A stretch of DNA of 64,000 nt, taken from assembly GCA_910577665.1 (NCBI GenBank), contig CAJTOJ010000001.1, forward strand, positions 248,001 to 312,000. Reading direction: 5' to 3'. A model generated the notes under the pieces. The model was not told where the DNA came from and did not search any database. It was given only the letters and a program-made list of their open reading frames with translations. Origin of the DNA: an uncultured Acetatifactor sp. (lineage in GTDB: Bacteria; Bacillota; Clostridia; Lachnospirales; Lachnospiraceae). The position numbers were made by a program, and so were the translations under genes. Positions within the stretch are counted from its first letter, which is position 1; the number at the start of each line of letters is the position of its first letter. Shown here piece after piece: positions 34,050 through 42,033 of the stretch.

Positions 34050-35252
34050 TCACCGGGCTGACATCAGTTCCTGCATGGCCTGGTTCAGTCCGTCCACTGT
34101 CAGTTTGTACATGGGGAACAGTTCCTTCACCGCCGTCTCTGCCTCCCGCCAGGGTGCCCGGCCAGGCGCCATCTTGGGGTTCAGCCACACGATCTTCTTG
34201 TACTTTTTCTTCAGAAGCTGCAGCCACTCATAGCCGGAAAGTCCCCCGTTTGGTCCCCTGTAATTCCCCGTGTCAGAGTAAAGCTCCTCCGGGGCCATGG
34301 CGGCATCCCCCACAATGATTACCTTGTAATCACTGTCCACATTGCGGAACATCCACTCGGTGTCCACCCAGTCCCCGTTCTCGCACTCCGGGGTCTTGTA
34401 CATCTTGCTATAGATACAGTTGTGGAAATAATAAGTCTTCACATCCTTGTAATGGTTGGACTTATGGATGGCCTGGAACAAATCGTTCAACAGACTGCTG
34501 AAGGGAATCATGGTGCCTCCGGAATCCATCAGCAGAAGCAGCTTCACCGCATTTTTCCGGGGTTTCTGCATGACAATCTGCAGGCAGCCGCCATTGTTGC
34601 AGGTCTTATCGATGGTGCCATCAATGTCCAGTTCCGTCTCCGGAATATCCAGCCTGCTGGAAAACTGCCTGAGCTTGCGGAATGCCATCTGGAACTGCCT
34701 GTTGTCCAGCACCCTGTCATCCCTGAAATCCCGGTACTTCCGGGCACCCACCACGGCAAAGGCAGACTGGTAGCCGGTCTTACCCCCTACCCGTACACCG
34801 CCCACATTGCCACCCATGTTGCCAAATGAGGTCTTGCCCATGGTACCGATCCAGAAGCTGCCTCCATTGTGCTCACTGTCCTGATCCTTCAGACGTTGAC
34901 GGAATTTCTCCTCCACATCCTCCTTATCCACCTGGATCTCCTCCACCTGGTTCAAGTGGTTCCTGGCCTCCTCATGGGCCAGTTCCATCATATCGGACTT
35001 GTCCAGCCAGCGGAGCATCTCCCTGCCTACTTCGGTCTCCTTCTGGGCCGCCTTGAAACACTCCTCAAAGGCCATATCAAATTTATCAAAATCTGTCTCA
35101 CTCTTTACCAGGATCATCCGGGCGGTATAATAGAACCGGGTCAGGGAACTGCCACAGAGTCTCTGGTCCAGGGCCTCCTGAAAGGTCAGCCACTCCCCCA
35201 GTGTCACCCGCAGTCCCTTATCCCGCAGGGTTTCAAAGAATTTTATGAACAT
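34050..35252 (-). CDS. CoxE-type von Willebrand A domain protein
   Basis: 400 residues. The N-terminal part is helical (GEWLTFQEALDQRLCGSSLT), followed by a glycine-rich stretch (GGSFWIGTMGKTSFGNMGGN). The vWA domain from about residue 225 has the MIDAS-like LLLLMDSGGTMIPFSSLLN (DxGGT instead of DxSGS) and KVIIVGDAAMAP. CoxE-type proteins work with MoxR AAA+ ATPases as chaperone pairs that load metal or remodel target proteins. The MoxR gene lies upstream on the same strand with a 243-bp gap that holds no clear gene. The client is unknown; the neighbouring Ro60 also has a vWA domain, which may be coincidence. Confidence 0.85.
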   Translation of the reverse strand: MFIKFFETLRDKGLRVTLGEWLTFQEALDQRLCGSSLTRFYYTARMILVKSETDFDKFDMAFEECFKAAQKETEVGREMLRWLDKSDMMELAHEEARNHLNQVEEIQVDKEDVEEKFRQRLKDQDSEHNGGSFWIGTMGKTSFGNMGGNVGGVRVGGKTGYQSAFAVVGARKYRDFRDDRVLDNRQFQMAFRKLRQFSSRLDIPETELDIDGTIDKTCNNGGCLQIVMQKPRKNAVKLLLLMDSGGTMIPFSSLLNDLFQAIHKSNHYKDVKTYYFHNCIYSKMYKTPECENGDWVDTEWMFRNVDSDYKVIIVGDAAMAPEELYSDTGNYRGPNGGLSGYEWLQLLKKKYKKIVWLNPKMAPGRAPWREAETAVKELFPMYKLTVDGLNQAMQELMSAR

Positions 35253-35495
35253 ATCCTGCCCTCTCCTTACTCCTACATAGATTCTACTTGATGCCTTTGT
35301 TACAAAGCGTATTGTATATCAACGCAATCAGACGGAAATTCAGACCAGCGAAACATAGGGATAATTTAAGTGGATTATACTAATCTATACCTCTCTGAAG
35401 GCAAGGCCCCTCTTTAATGCCTTCACCAGACACAAGGTCAGCTCATCAGAATTCCTGCACCAGGCATCTGTCCCATTCTGCTACCTTTCTGTTCC

Positions 35496-36314
35496 TTACA
35501 GGTTCGGTTCACTGCGCACCAGTTGCAGGTCCTCGTCCTTCTTCACTACCACCCCCACGAAAGGCAGTTCCTTCCGGATCCTGTCCGCAGGGATGCCTCC
35601 CACCTGCAGGGCATTGACCCAGTCAATCAATTCCGAGGTACTGGGTTTCTTGCGGATATCCCGGATGGCCCGGATATTGTAGAAGACTTCCATGGCATTT
35701 TGCAGCAGGTGTTCTTCCACATCCGGATAGTGGACCCGGACGATCTCCTCCATCAGCTCCCTGTCAGGGAAATCAATATAGTGAAAGATGCAGCGCCGCA
35801 GAAAAGCGTCAGGCAGTTCTTTCTCCGCATTGGAGGTAATGATCACAATGGGACGCTGCTTCGCCTGCACCGTGCGTTTGGTCTCATGAATGTAGAATTC
35901 CATCTGGTCCAGCTCCCAGAGCAGATCATTGGGGAATTCCAGATCCGCCTTGTCGATCTCATCAATGAGAAGCACTACCTGTTCCTGGCTGTCAAAGGCC
36001 TCCCCCAGTTTACCCAGCTTGATATAGCGGGAAATGTCGCTTACCCCTTCTTCTCCAAACTGCCCGTCATAGAGCCTCTGGATGGTGTCATACACATACA
36101 ATCCCTCCTGGGCCTTGGTGGTGGACTTGATATTCCAGATGATCAGCCGTTTCCCCAGCGCTTTGGCAACAGCCTCTGCCAGCATGGTCTTGCCTGTGCC
36201 GGGCTCTCCTTTGATCAGAAGGGGTTTTTTCAGCGCAATGGCAATGTTCACACTGGCCATCAGCTCCGCACTGGCCACATATTCCCCGGTTCCTTGAAAT
36301 CCCTGTATTTCCAT
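35496..36314 (-). CDS. MoxR-family AAA+ ATPase
   Basis: 272 residues. Walker A GEPGTGKTMLAEAVAKALGK, Walker B VVLLIDEIDKADLEFPNDLL, sensor 1 IVIITSNAEKELPDAFLRR with the arginine finger region, and a C-terminal lid (SELIDWVNALQVGG). It should couple ATP hydrolysis to remodelling of a protein client together with the CoxE-type vWA protein downstream. The site is GGAGG. Transcribed from an extended -10 promoter at 36440-36468. Confidence 0.9.
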   Translation of the reverse strand: MEIQGFQGTGEYVASAELMASVNIAIALKKPLLIKGEPGTGKTMLAEAVAKALGKRLIIWNIKSTTKAQEGLYVYDTIQRLYDGQFGEEGVSDISRYIKLGKLGEAFDSQEQVVLLIDEIDKADLEFPNDLLWELDQMEFYIHETKRTVQAKQRPIVIITSNAEKELPDAFLRRCIFHYIDFPDRELMEEIVRVHYPDVEEHLLQNAMEVFYNIRAIRDIRKKPSTSELIDWVNALQVGGIPADRIRKELPFVGVVVKKDEDLQLVRSEPNL

Positions 36315-36439
36315 TCAGATTACCTCCTTGCGTCTTCCCGCCTCTTTTCATGTCATATATCCGGTTGGCAACACCTATACAAGGAAAAACTTCCCTTTGG
36401 GATAGCAATCCCTGGTGCCCAAGTGTCAGATGCTTTCTG

Positions 36440-36468
36440 ATTATATCATACCGGAACGGATTTTTCCA
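36440..36468 (-). promoter_or_regulatory. Extended -10 promoter of the MoxR/CoxE unit
   Basis: On the minus strand TGATATAAT (TATAAT at 36445-36440 with upstream TG) is preceded at 17 bp by the weak -35 TGGAAA. It lies about 125 bp before the MoxR start. Confidence 0.55.
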
Positions 36469-36533
36469 CCGTTGCTGTCTGCAACATCTTGATTTTACAT
36501 ATGGCAAGTGTGAACGATAATGGCAATGCTGCT

Positions 36534-38159
36534 TCAGCCCCCGGTTCCGCGCACCTGCCGGTTCACTTCTTCTATCATCTCTTCCAGCCCCTGATCCAGG
36601 TATTCCTGGATGATCTCCTGCCAGATCTCTTCCACCGGTTCGGTTCCCAGTACGATCCTCTGGAATATGCTGTTGGTGTCTATCGCAATGCAGTCCTCCA
36701 TCCGGGAAGCCGCTATGGTACATGCATACTGATATTCTGGTATCCTGCATTCCCTGGCCTTTTCCACACGCTCCTGATCCAGGCATACATACTCCTGGGG
36801 TATGGTGCTGGGAAAACGGGAAGCATCCTGGTTCCCATAATTCCAACATACCAGGGATGCAAACATACCAATACTGGGGTAGCGGTCCGAAGGTGCTTCC
36901 TGGGTAAGTAATATAACCTCTCCATCTGCCCCTAGCCGGTATGATTCCCCTTCTATCCCGAAATTGCCAAGCAGCATCCCTTCTTCCGATAGCAGATAAT
37001 CATAGAGTGCCAGGATACGCTCCAGCTTCTCATCGCTTACATTCCCATTGATATAGGATTCGCTCCAGGCATAATCCCAGACCGGATAATAGAGCTCACC
37101 TGTCACCGATGGCATCAAGTCTAAAAACCGTACATCCTCCAGGAACTCCGTGCCATGCACATCCTTCCAGTACCTCACGATATTCTCATGGTTCCTGGTG
37201 TTGGCAATCCCTCCGTCAAAGCAGATGGCAGCGCTTCTGCCCATAAGGAATTTCTCCTCTGCCTGGGAAGTGGTTGCCAGGAAGATATCCTTCTCAATGG
37301 TGCCTTCCGCATACATATCCCTGGCCAGCTGCCAGGTGGCCAGGGCGTCCTCCCCCAGATTCTGCCCGGCAAACAACGCGGGCACATACCTGTTTTCTCC
37401 CTGGGGCACCCAGTAATAAGCTGTTCCCCCATTGGATGCCAGAGGAATACTATAGGTAAACAGCGGCCCCATCAGCATGTTAAAATTCTTGGCAGTCATA
37501 CCGCCGATTCCCGTTCCCCGGCTGTCTGCCTGCCTGATAGCCTGTATCATGGCACGGAATTCTTCCCAGTTCTCCGGTTCCCTGGTAATCCCCGCCTCCC
37601 TGGCCAGATCCCAGCGGTAGGCGATGGTCCGGTCCTTGATGGTCTCTGCCTGCTCAGAATAGGTCTGGCGGAAAATACAGTAGAGCTTTCCGTCCACCAT
37701 ACAGCCCTCCTTCTCCGGACTGTCCATATACTGCTCCAGGTGGGGGTACGCCGACAGGTCCTGGGGAATCTCATGGAGGATTCCCTCCCTGACCCACTGG
37801 TAGTAGTCCCTTCCCTGTCTCCCGGCTCCCACAAACAGGTCTGGAAGCTCCCCTGTCTCGGCCCAGAGCCGGATCTTTCCATAGTAATCATCCCAGGTAA
37901 TGTTCTGCGGCACGATGGTGATATTGAACTTGTCCTCCAGGGTCTTCAGCACCGCATCCTCTTCCCCCCGGGCCAGGAAATCGTCAATCTGCCAGTAGGC
38001 AACTGTCAGTTCCATGTGCTCCGGATACCGGGATGCACTCCCTGCTTCCGTCTGTTCTTGTACCGGTCTGCCACAGCCTGTCCCCATAGCAGCAATTCCC
38101 AGGATGACGGCACATACCATGGCCTTTACTGGTATTCCTGCCCTGCTCCTTCTCCCCAT
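36534..38159 (-). CDS. Extracellular solute-binding lipoprotein (LplA-like, saccharide ABC system)
   Basis: 541 residues with a signal peptide and lipobox (AAMGTGCGRP). The mature protein has the two-lobe binding-protein pattern: MELTVAYWQIDDFLARGEED, TGELPDLFVGAGRQGRDYYQ, and GMTAKNFNMLMGPLFTYSI; the large size and LSEEGMLLGNFGIEGESYRL segment fit the LplA/YtcQ group that binds oligosaccharides. Its own promoter and two upstream terminators show it is transcribed apart from the large operon to its right. No permease is adjacent downstream. The start at 38159 follows GGGAGGT. Confidence 0.85.
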   Translation of the reverse strand: MGRRSRAGIPVKAMVCAVILGIAAMGTGCGRPVQEQTEAGSASRYPEHMELTVAYWQIDDFLARGEEDAVLKTLEDKFNITIVPQNITWDDYYGKIRLWAETGELPDLFVGAGRQGRDYYQWVREGILHEIPQDLSAYPHLEQYMDSPEKEGCMVDGKLYCIFRQTYSEQAETIKDRTIAYRWDLAREAGITREPENWEEFRAMIQAIRQADSRGTGIGGMTAKNFNMLMGPLFTYSIPLASNGGTAYYWVPQGENRYVPALFAGQNLGEDALATWQLARDMYAEGTIEKDIFLATTSQAEEKFLMGRSAAICFDGGIANTRNHENIVRYWKDVHGTEFLEDVRFLDLMPSVTGELYYPVWDYAWSESYINGNVSDEKLERILALYDYLLSEEGMLLGNFGIEGESYRLGADGEVILLTQEAPSDRYPSIGMFASLVCWNYGNQDASRFPSTIPQEYVCLDQERVEKARECRIPEYQYACTIAASRMEDCIAIDTNSIFQRIVLGTEPVEEIWQEIIQEYLDQGLEEMIEEVNRQVRGTGG

Positions 38160-38217
38160 AGATACCTCCCCGTCTCCGGACAAGCCCGGCTGTCTCTTAC
38201 GGTTTTATGCTTTTTCT

Positions 38218-38246
38218 ATTATATCCTGGTTTTTCTACCATGGCAA
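38218..38246 (-). promoter_or_regulatory. Sigma-A promoter of the orphan binding lipoprotein
   Basis: TTGCCA (38246-38241), 17-bp spacer, TATAAT (38223-38218) on the minus strand, about 60 bp before the start at 38159. Confidence 0.65.
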
Positions 38247-38286
38247 TATCATAAATTGTCCTGTAAACCATTCACAAATCCTAAAA

Positions 38287-38315
38287 CTGCCCAGCCAGGA
38301 TCCCCGGCCAGGCAG
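38287..38315 (-). terminator. Second terminator-like hairpin downstream of the sugar operon
   Basis: On the minus strand CTGCCTGGCC pairs with GGCTGGGCAG (10 pairs, two of them G-U) around a 9-nt loop, followed by TTTTAGG. It lies in the 350-bp gap between the two binding-protein genes, after a stronger terminator, and isolates the orphan lipoprotein gene. Confidence 0.5.
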
Positions 38316-38464
38316 CTGAACATAATTTTTGTAATTAATTTCCATTTTGAACCTGCGCAGTCCATCAGCCGCCGTCCCTGTTATCCTCTGTCTGAAACCA
38401 GCCCTGTGTAACAGTTCAGACAGGGCACTGAACTGTTACAGCCCTGTTCCTGCTATCTGGGAAA

Positions 38465-38493
38465 AGTCCCCCGCAGCCAGGCTGCGGGGGACT
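38465..38493 (-). terminator. Terminator at the end of the sugar-uptake operon
   Basis: AGTCCCCCGCAGCC (38465-38478) and its exact complement at 38480-38493 give a very stable 14-bp inverted repeat. It starts 17 bp after the stop of the last operon gene and is followed on the minus strand by TTTTC. Confidence 0.8.
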
Positions 38494-38509
38494 TACGGGG
38501 GAAACGGTA

Positions 38510-40045
38510 TTACTCTTCTGCTTCTTCCGATTCTCCTTCTCCTTCTTCCTCCTCTGTCTTCAGATATTCCTGCATTTCTGCATCGTAGTCGTGGTTCTCC
38601 AGATCCGCCAATGCGGCATCAATCTGGGACTGATAGGTATCCAGTGCCGTCTGAGGTGTCAGCTCACCAGAAGTGATCTTGCCTACCATCTCCCCGATGG
38701 CGCTGTTCAGATCACCAAAGCCGTTCACTGCATTCAGTACAGAGAGTTTCTTGTCATTGATGTAAGTTACCAGTTCCACTGTCTTGGCATCATTGGCCCA
38801 GCCTTCCAGTACATCTTCCATCATGTCATCCCACTCTTCGTTGGTATCTGCAATATCCGTGATCAAGTCATAGATCTGGGCAGCCTCCTCCGGGTTCTCA
38901 ATGCCATTCAGGATCACCCTGCAGCCATTTTCCTTGCCATAGCAGGACCAGTCAGTGGCGGAAGGTCCCTTCGGGAAAGGTACCCAGCCCCACTCATCTG
39001 CCATAGGGCTGTCTGCTTTGCTTAAATAACTGTAGGATACCCAGAATTCCTCCAGAAGCATCATTGTATTTCCTTCTTTGAAACCAGTGATCATGGCATC
39101 CCAGCCCTCAGTGGACCAGTCAATGGCATTCCTGTAATCTACAGTAGTGGTGAAATCCTGCAGGGCATTCAGCGCTTCCACCACAGCCGGATCGCTCAAG
39201 TCTATGTCCATACCGGCTTCTGTCTTCTCAGCTACATAGGCACCATTGGAGTACAGATAACACCAGGACAGATTCTCCCTTGCGGCAAAGCCATGGATGT
39301 CATTGGTTCCGTCTGCATCTGTATCCTGTCCTGCAGTGGCGGCGATCTCCTTGAATTTCTCCCAGGTCCACTCCCCTTTGTCAACCAGTTCGTACAGATC
39401 CGGCAGACCATATTTCTTGAACAGGGACTTGTTCCAGAAGATACCATAACGGATCTCAGGATCCTTCAGCAGGAAGGTGTAGTTCTTTCCCTTGTAGTAC
39501 CCGGCCTCTGTCACATCGGCACGCCATTTGTAGTCGTTCAGGTCAATGGTACTCAGATCACTGACAGGATACACGATACCGCCCTCGATCAAGGAAGGAA
39601 GCACCCTGGAAGTAATATGATAGCCGATGTCCACCACAGGATCCCCGGCCAGAACACTGGTCACATACTCTGTTACATAGTCATCCAGAACAACAAACTC
39701 AATCTTGCAGTTGTAGTTTTCCTCCACGAAAGCAATCCGCTCTGCCAGCAGGGCTTCCAGCATGCTGTCTTCCGGATTGGGCGTCATATCGTAATAGGAA
39801 CCGATACGCAGCACCCTGCCGCCGAAATCATAGGAAGGCTCCTCCTCTGCTTCCTCGGAGGATTCCCCGGATGCCTCTTCGGAATCTGCCCCTGTATCCT
39901 GGGGTGCTGTGTCCTGCTGCGTTTCATTGTCAGCGGAGCTGGTGTTGTCACCTGCCTCATTTCCGCAGGCTGCCATGGACAGAACCATTGCAGCGCTCAG
40001 TGCTGCCGCCAGCACCTTCCTGGTTAGTAATACTTTCTTTTTCAT
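38510..40045 (-). CDS. Extracellular saccharide-binding lipoprotein
   Basis: 511 residues. Signal peptide with lipobox (LSMAACGNEA), then an acidic Ser/Glu linker (about 35-70) and a binding-protein fold beginning GGRVLRIGSYYDMTPNPEDS; later GEWTWEKFKEIAATAGQDTD and a calcium-loop-like DTDADGTND. The C-terminus ends in an almost purely acidic tail. It captures the substrate for the permease pair encoded just upstream in the operon (40143-42033). It is the last gene of the long operon and is followed by a strong terminator. Confidence 0.88.
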   Translation of the reverse strand: MKKKVLLTRKVLAAALSAAMVLSMAACGNEAGDNTSSADNETQQDTAPQDTGADSEEASGESSEEAEEEPSYDFGGRVLRIGSYYDMTPNPEDSMLEALLAERIAFVEENYNCKIEFVVLDDYVTEYVTSVLAGDPVVDIGYHITSRVLPSLIEGGIVYPVSDLSTIDLNDYKWRADVTEAGYYKGKNYTFLLKDPEIRYGIFWNKSLFKKYGLPDLYELVDKGEWTWEKFKEIAATAGQDTDADGTNDIHGFAARENLSWCYLYSNGAYVAEKTEAGMDIDLSDPAVVEALNALQDFTTTVDYRNAIDWSTEGWDAMITGFKEGNTMMLLEEFWVSYSYLSKADSPMADEWGWVPFPKGPSATDWSCYGKENGCRVILNGIENPEEAAQIYDLITDIADTNEEWDDMMEDVLEGWANDAKTVELVTYINDKKLSVLNAVNGFGDLNSAIGEMVGKITSGELTPQTALDTYQSQIDAALADLENHDYDAEMQEYLKTEEEEGEGESEEAEE

Positions 40046-40142
40046 AGTTTTCCTCTCTTTCTATATTGTCAATGCCGTCTCCGGCATGGACATTCCCTTT
40101 TTGAATGTAAAACATTTACACGGACCAGCCAGACTGTCATGT

Positions 40143-41111
40143 CTATCCAACGATACCAGATCTCTCAATCCCTTCCACAAAGTATTTCTGGCATACCAGA
40201 TACAGGATAACCAGAGGGAAGACCGTGAGAATCGTACCTGTGTTGTTCATCATGGACACAAAACCAGGACTGATAAAATTCATGGAGCCGCCATTGTTCT
40301 CATACGCACTGTAGACCTTCACCGCCAGGGAGCTCAGGGAACTGGAGATCAGCTTCGTATTGCTCAGGTACAGCGAGGTGTAGAAGGAATCCGTCCACTG
40401 CCACACAAACCCGAACAGGAACACCGTCACCATCATAGGCACTGCGCTGGGTACCATGATCTGCAAGAAAGTGCGCAGCTTGCCACTTCCATCCACAAAA
40501 GCCGCCTCTTCCAGTTCCCGGGGCATTCCCTTGAAGAACTGCCGGAGCATATAGATATAAAGCCCGTTGCGGATCCCCATACAGAAGCAGGCCTGCAGGA
40601 TAAAGGGTGCAAAGGTGTCAAGCAGGTTCAGCGGAGCACCGGTTGCTGCCTTGAAGATGCCAAAGATATCAAAGAAACGATACTTCATAAACAAAGGCAG
40701 CATTATGACCTGGGGCGGCACGATCAGTGTCAGGATCACGCATCCAAACAGAAGCTTCTTGAAGGGGAACCGGAACCTGGCAAAGCCATATGCTGTCAGC
40801 AGACAGGTAAAAAGCTGTAACAGCGACACACCGCCGGACAACAGCATTGTCCGCAAAAACACTGTCCCGTAATCCATCCCTTCAATGGCCATTTTGTAAT
40901 TGTCCAATGTAAAATGCTTTGCAATATATTTTACACTGGAGTCATACAGATCTCTCTCCGCCATGAAGGACACACTCAGCTTGGTAAACAGGGGCTGTAA
41001 GATGATAAAGCAGATACCTACGATGATAACCGCCCTGACAAAGTGTCCCACTCCCCTGCCCACCTGCCAGATTGTTATTTTTCTTCCGATTTTTTGTCTA
41101 TCTCTCATCAT
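40143..41111 (-). CDS. Carbohydrate ABC transporter permease (MalG type)
   Basis: 322 residues, six membrane helices. The EAA loop that docks the ATPase reads LEEAAFVDGSGKLRTFLQIM. It has the extra N-terminal cytoplasmic part and the GGVSLLQLFTCLLTAYGFAR helix typical of CUT1 MalG-like subunits. Its start overlaps the stop of the partner permease by 14 bp. Confidence 0.9.
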   Translation of the reverse strand: MMRDRQKIGRKITIWQVGRGVGHFVRAVIIVGICFIILQPLFTKLSVSFMAERDLYDSSVKYIAKHFTLDNYKMAIEGMDYGTVFLRTMLLSGGVSLLQLFTCLLTAYGFARFRFPFKKLLFGCVILTLIVPPQVIMLPLFMKYRFFDIFGIFKAATGAPLNLLDTFAPFILQACFCMGIRNGLYIYMLRQFFKGMPRELEEAAFVDGSGKLRTFLQIMVPSAVPMMVTVFLFGFVWQWTDSFYTSLYLSNTKLISSSLSSLAVKVYSAYENNGGSMNFISPGFVSMMNNTGTILTVFPLVILYLVCQKYFVEGIERSGIVG

Positions 41112-42033
41112 AATAGAACACCTTCCTTGATATCAGTCCACCTGCAATCACCAGGATCACAGCGATACAGATAAAATAGATCCATGCCATTGCCGAACCA
41201 AGCCCATATTTCACATCGTTGAAAATGGTGGTCTTAATGGTCTTCATCATCTCATTGGTCTCATTGGTAAACAGATCAATGATGGTATAGACGCTGTTCA
41301 CCAGGATAATAGGGCTTATCATGGGAAACGTAATCTTCCAGAAATTCTCCCAGGCTGTAGCACCTTCCATACTGGAAGCCTCATACAGGGAAGGCGATAT
41401 GGACTGCAGGCCTGCCAGGAAGATCAGGATCTGTACTCCGGAAGCCGTCACAATACCATAGATCCCATTCACGGCCCCTGCCAGAAAATCCACCACCAGG
41501 CCCGGCAGATTCGTATATTTTGACAGGAATATGGCAATGTTGAACATAGACTGGGCCTCATCTGCTGACACACCTGTGTTGCTCAGTGTCTGCACCAGAA
41601 GATCCGAATTCTCCAGTCCCAGAATGACACCGCTTGTTAGTATCACCGGGAAGAAGAAGATGCTTCTGGCAATGGCCCTGCCATGGAACTTCTGGTTGAT
41701 CAGTGTAGCTGCAAAGAAACTGAATATGATCACCAGCGGAACCTGTACCACCATCTGGCCAATTCCTTTTAGCAGATCCAGGTTAAAATCCGGATCAATG
41801 GTCAGTGCCCGCAGGTAATGTTCCAGCCCATTGTCTGCAGCCTTGGTCAGTGTGTAGCCCGTGGAGGATACCTCCATATTGCTGAAACTGAAATGGATGG
41901 ACTCCACAATCATGGGCAGGAAAATACCGAAGAATCCGATGAGAAAAGGCATGATAAACAGGATTCCTGCCATAGCCTCCTTGCCCGTCAGGGACAGATG
42001 CCATTTCCCATTTCTCTTTATCCAAAATCCCAT
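41098..42033 (-). CDS. Sugar ABC transporter permease (MalF type)
   Basis: 311 residues, six membrane helices (ILFIMPFLIGFFGIFLPMIV, FFFPVILTSGVILGLEN). The EAA loop reads LYEASSMEGATAWENFWKIT. It pairs with the MalG-type subunit that follows. Its start abuts the stop of the DUF5696 gene, so that protein and this transporter are made together. Confidence 0.9.
   Translation of the reverse strand: MGFWIKRNGKWHLSLTGKEAMAGILFIMPFLIGFFGIFLPMIVESIHFSFSNMEVSSTGYTLTKAADNGLEHYLRALTIDPDFNLDLLKGIGQMVVQVPLVIIFSFFAATLINQKFHGRAIARSIFFFPVILTSGVILGLENSDLLVQTLSNTGVSADEAQSMFNIAIFLSKYTNLPGLVVDFLAGAVNGIYGIVTASGVQILIFLAGLQSISPSLYEASSMEGATAWENFWKITFPMISPIILVNSVYTIIDLFTNETNEMMKTIKTTIFNDVKYGLGSAMAWIYFICIAVILVIAGGLISRKVFYYDER

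Noticed and set aside
38184..38509. Extra gene between the two binding-protein genes
   Set aside because: Only terminator hairpins and a promoter are present; open frames there are short and unsupported.
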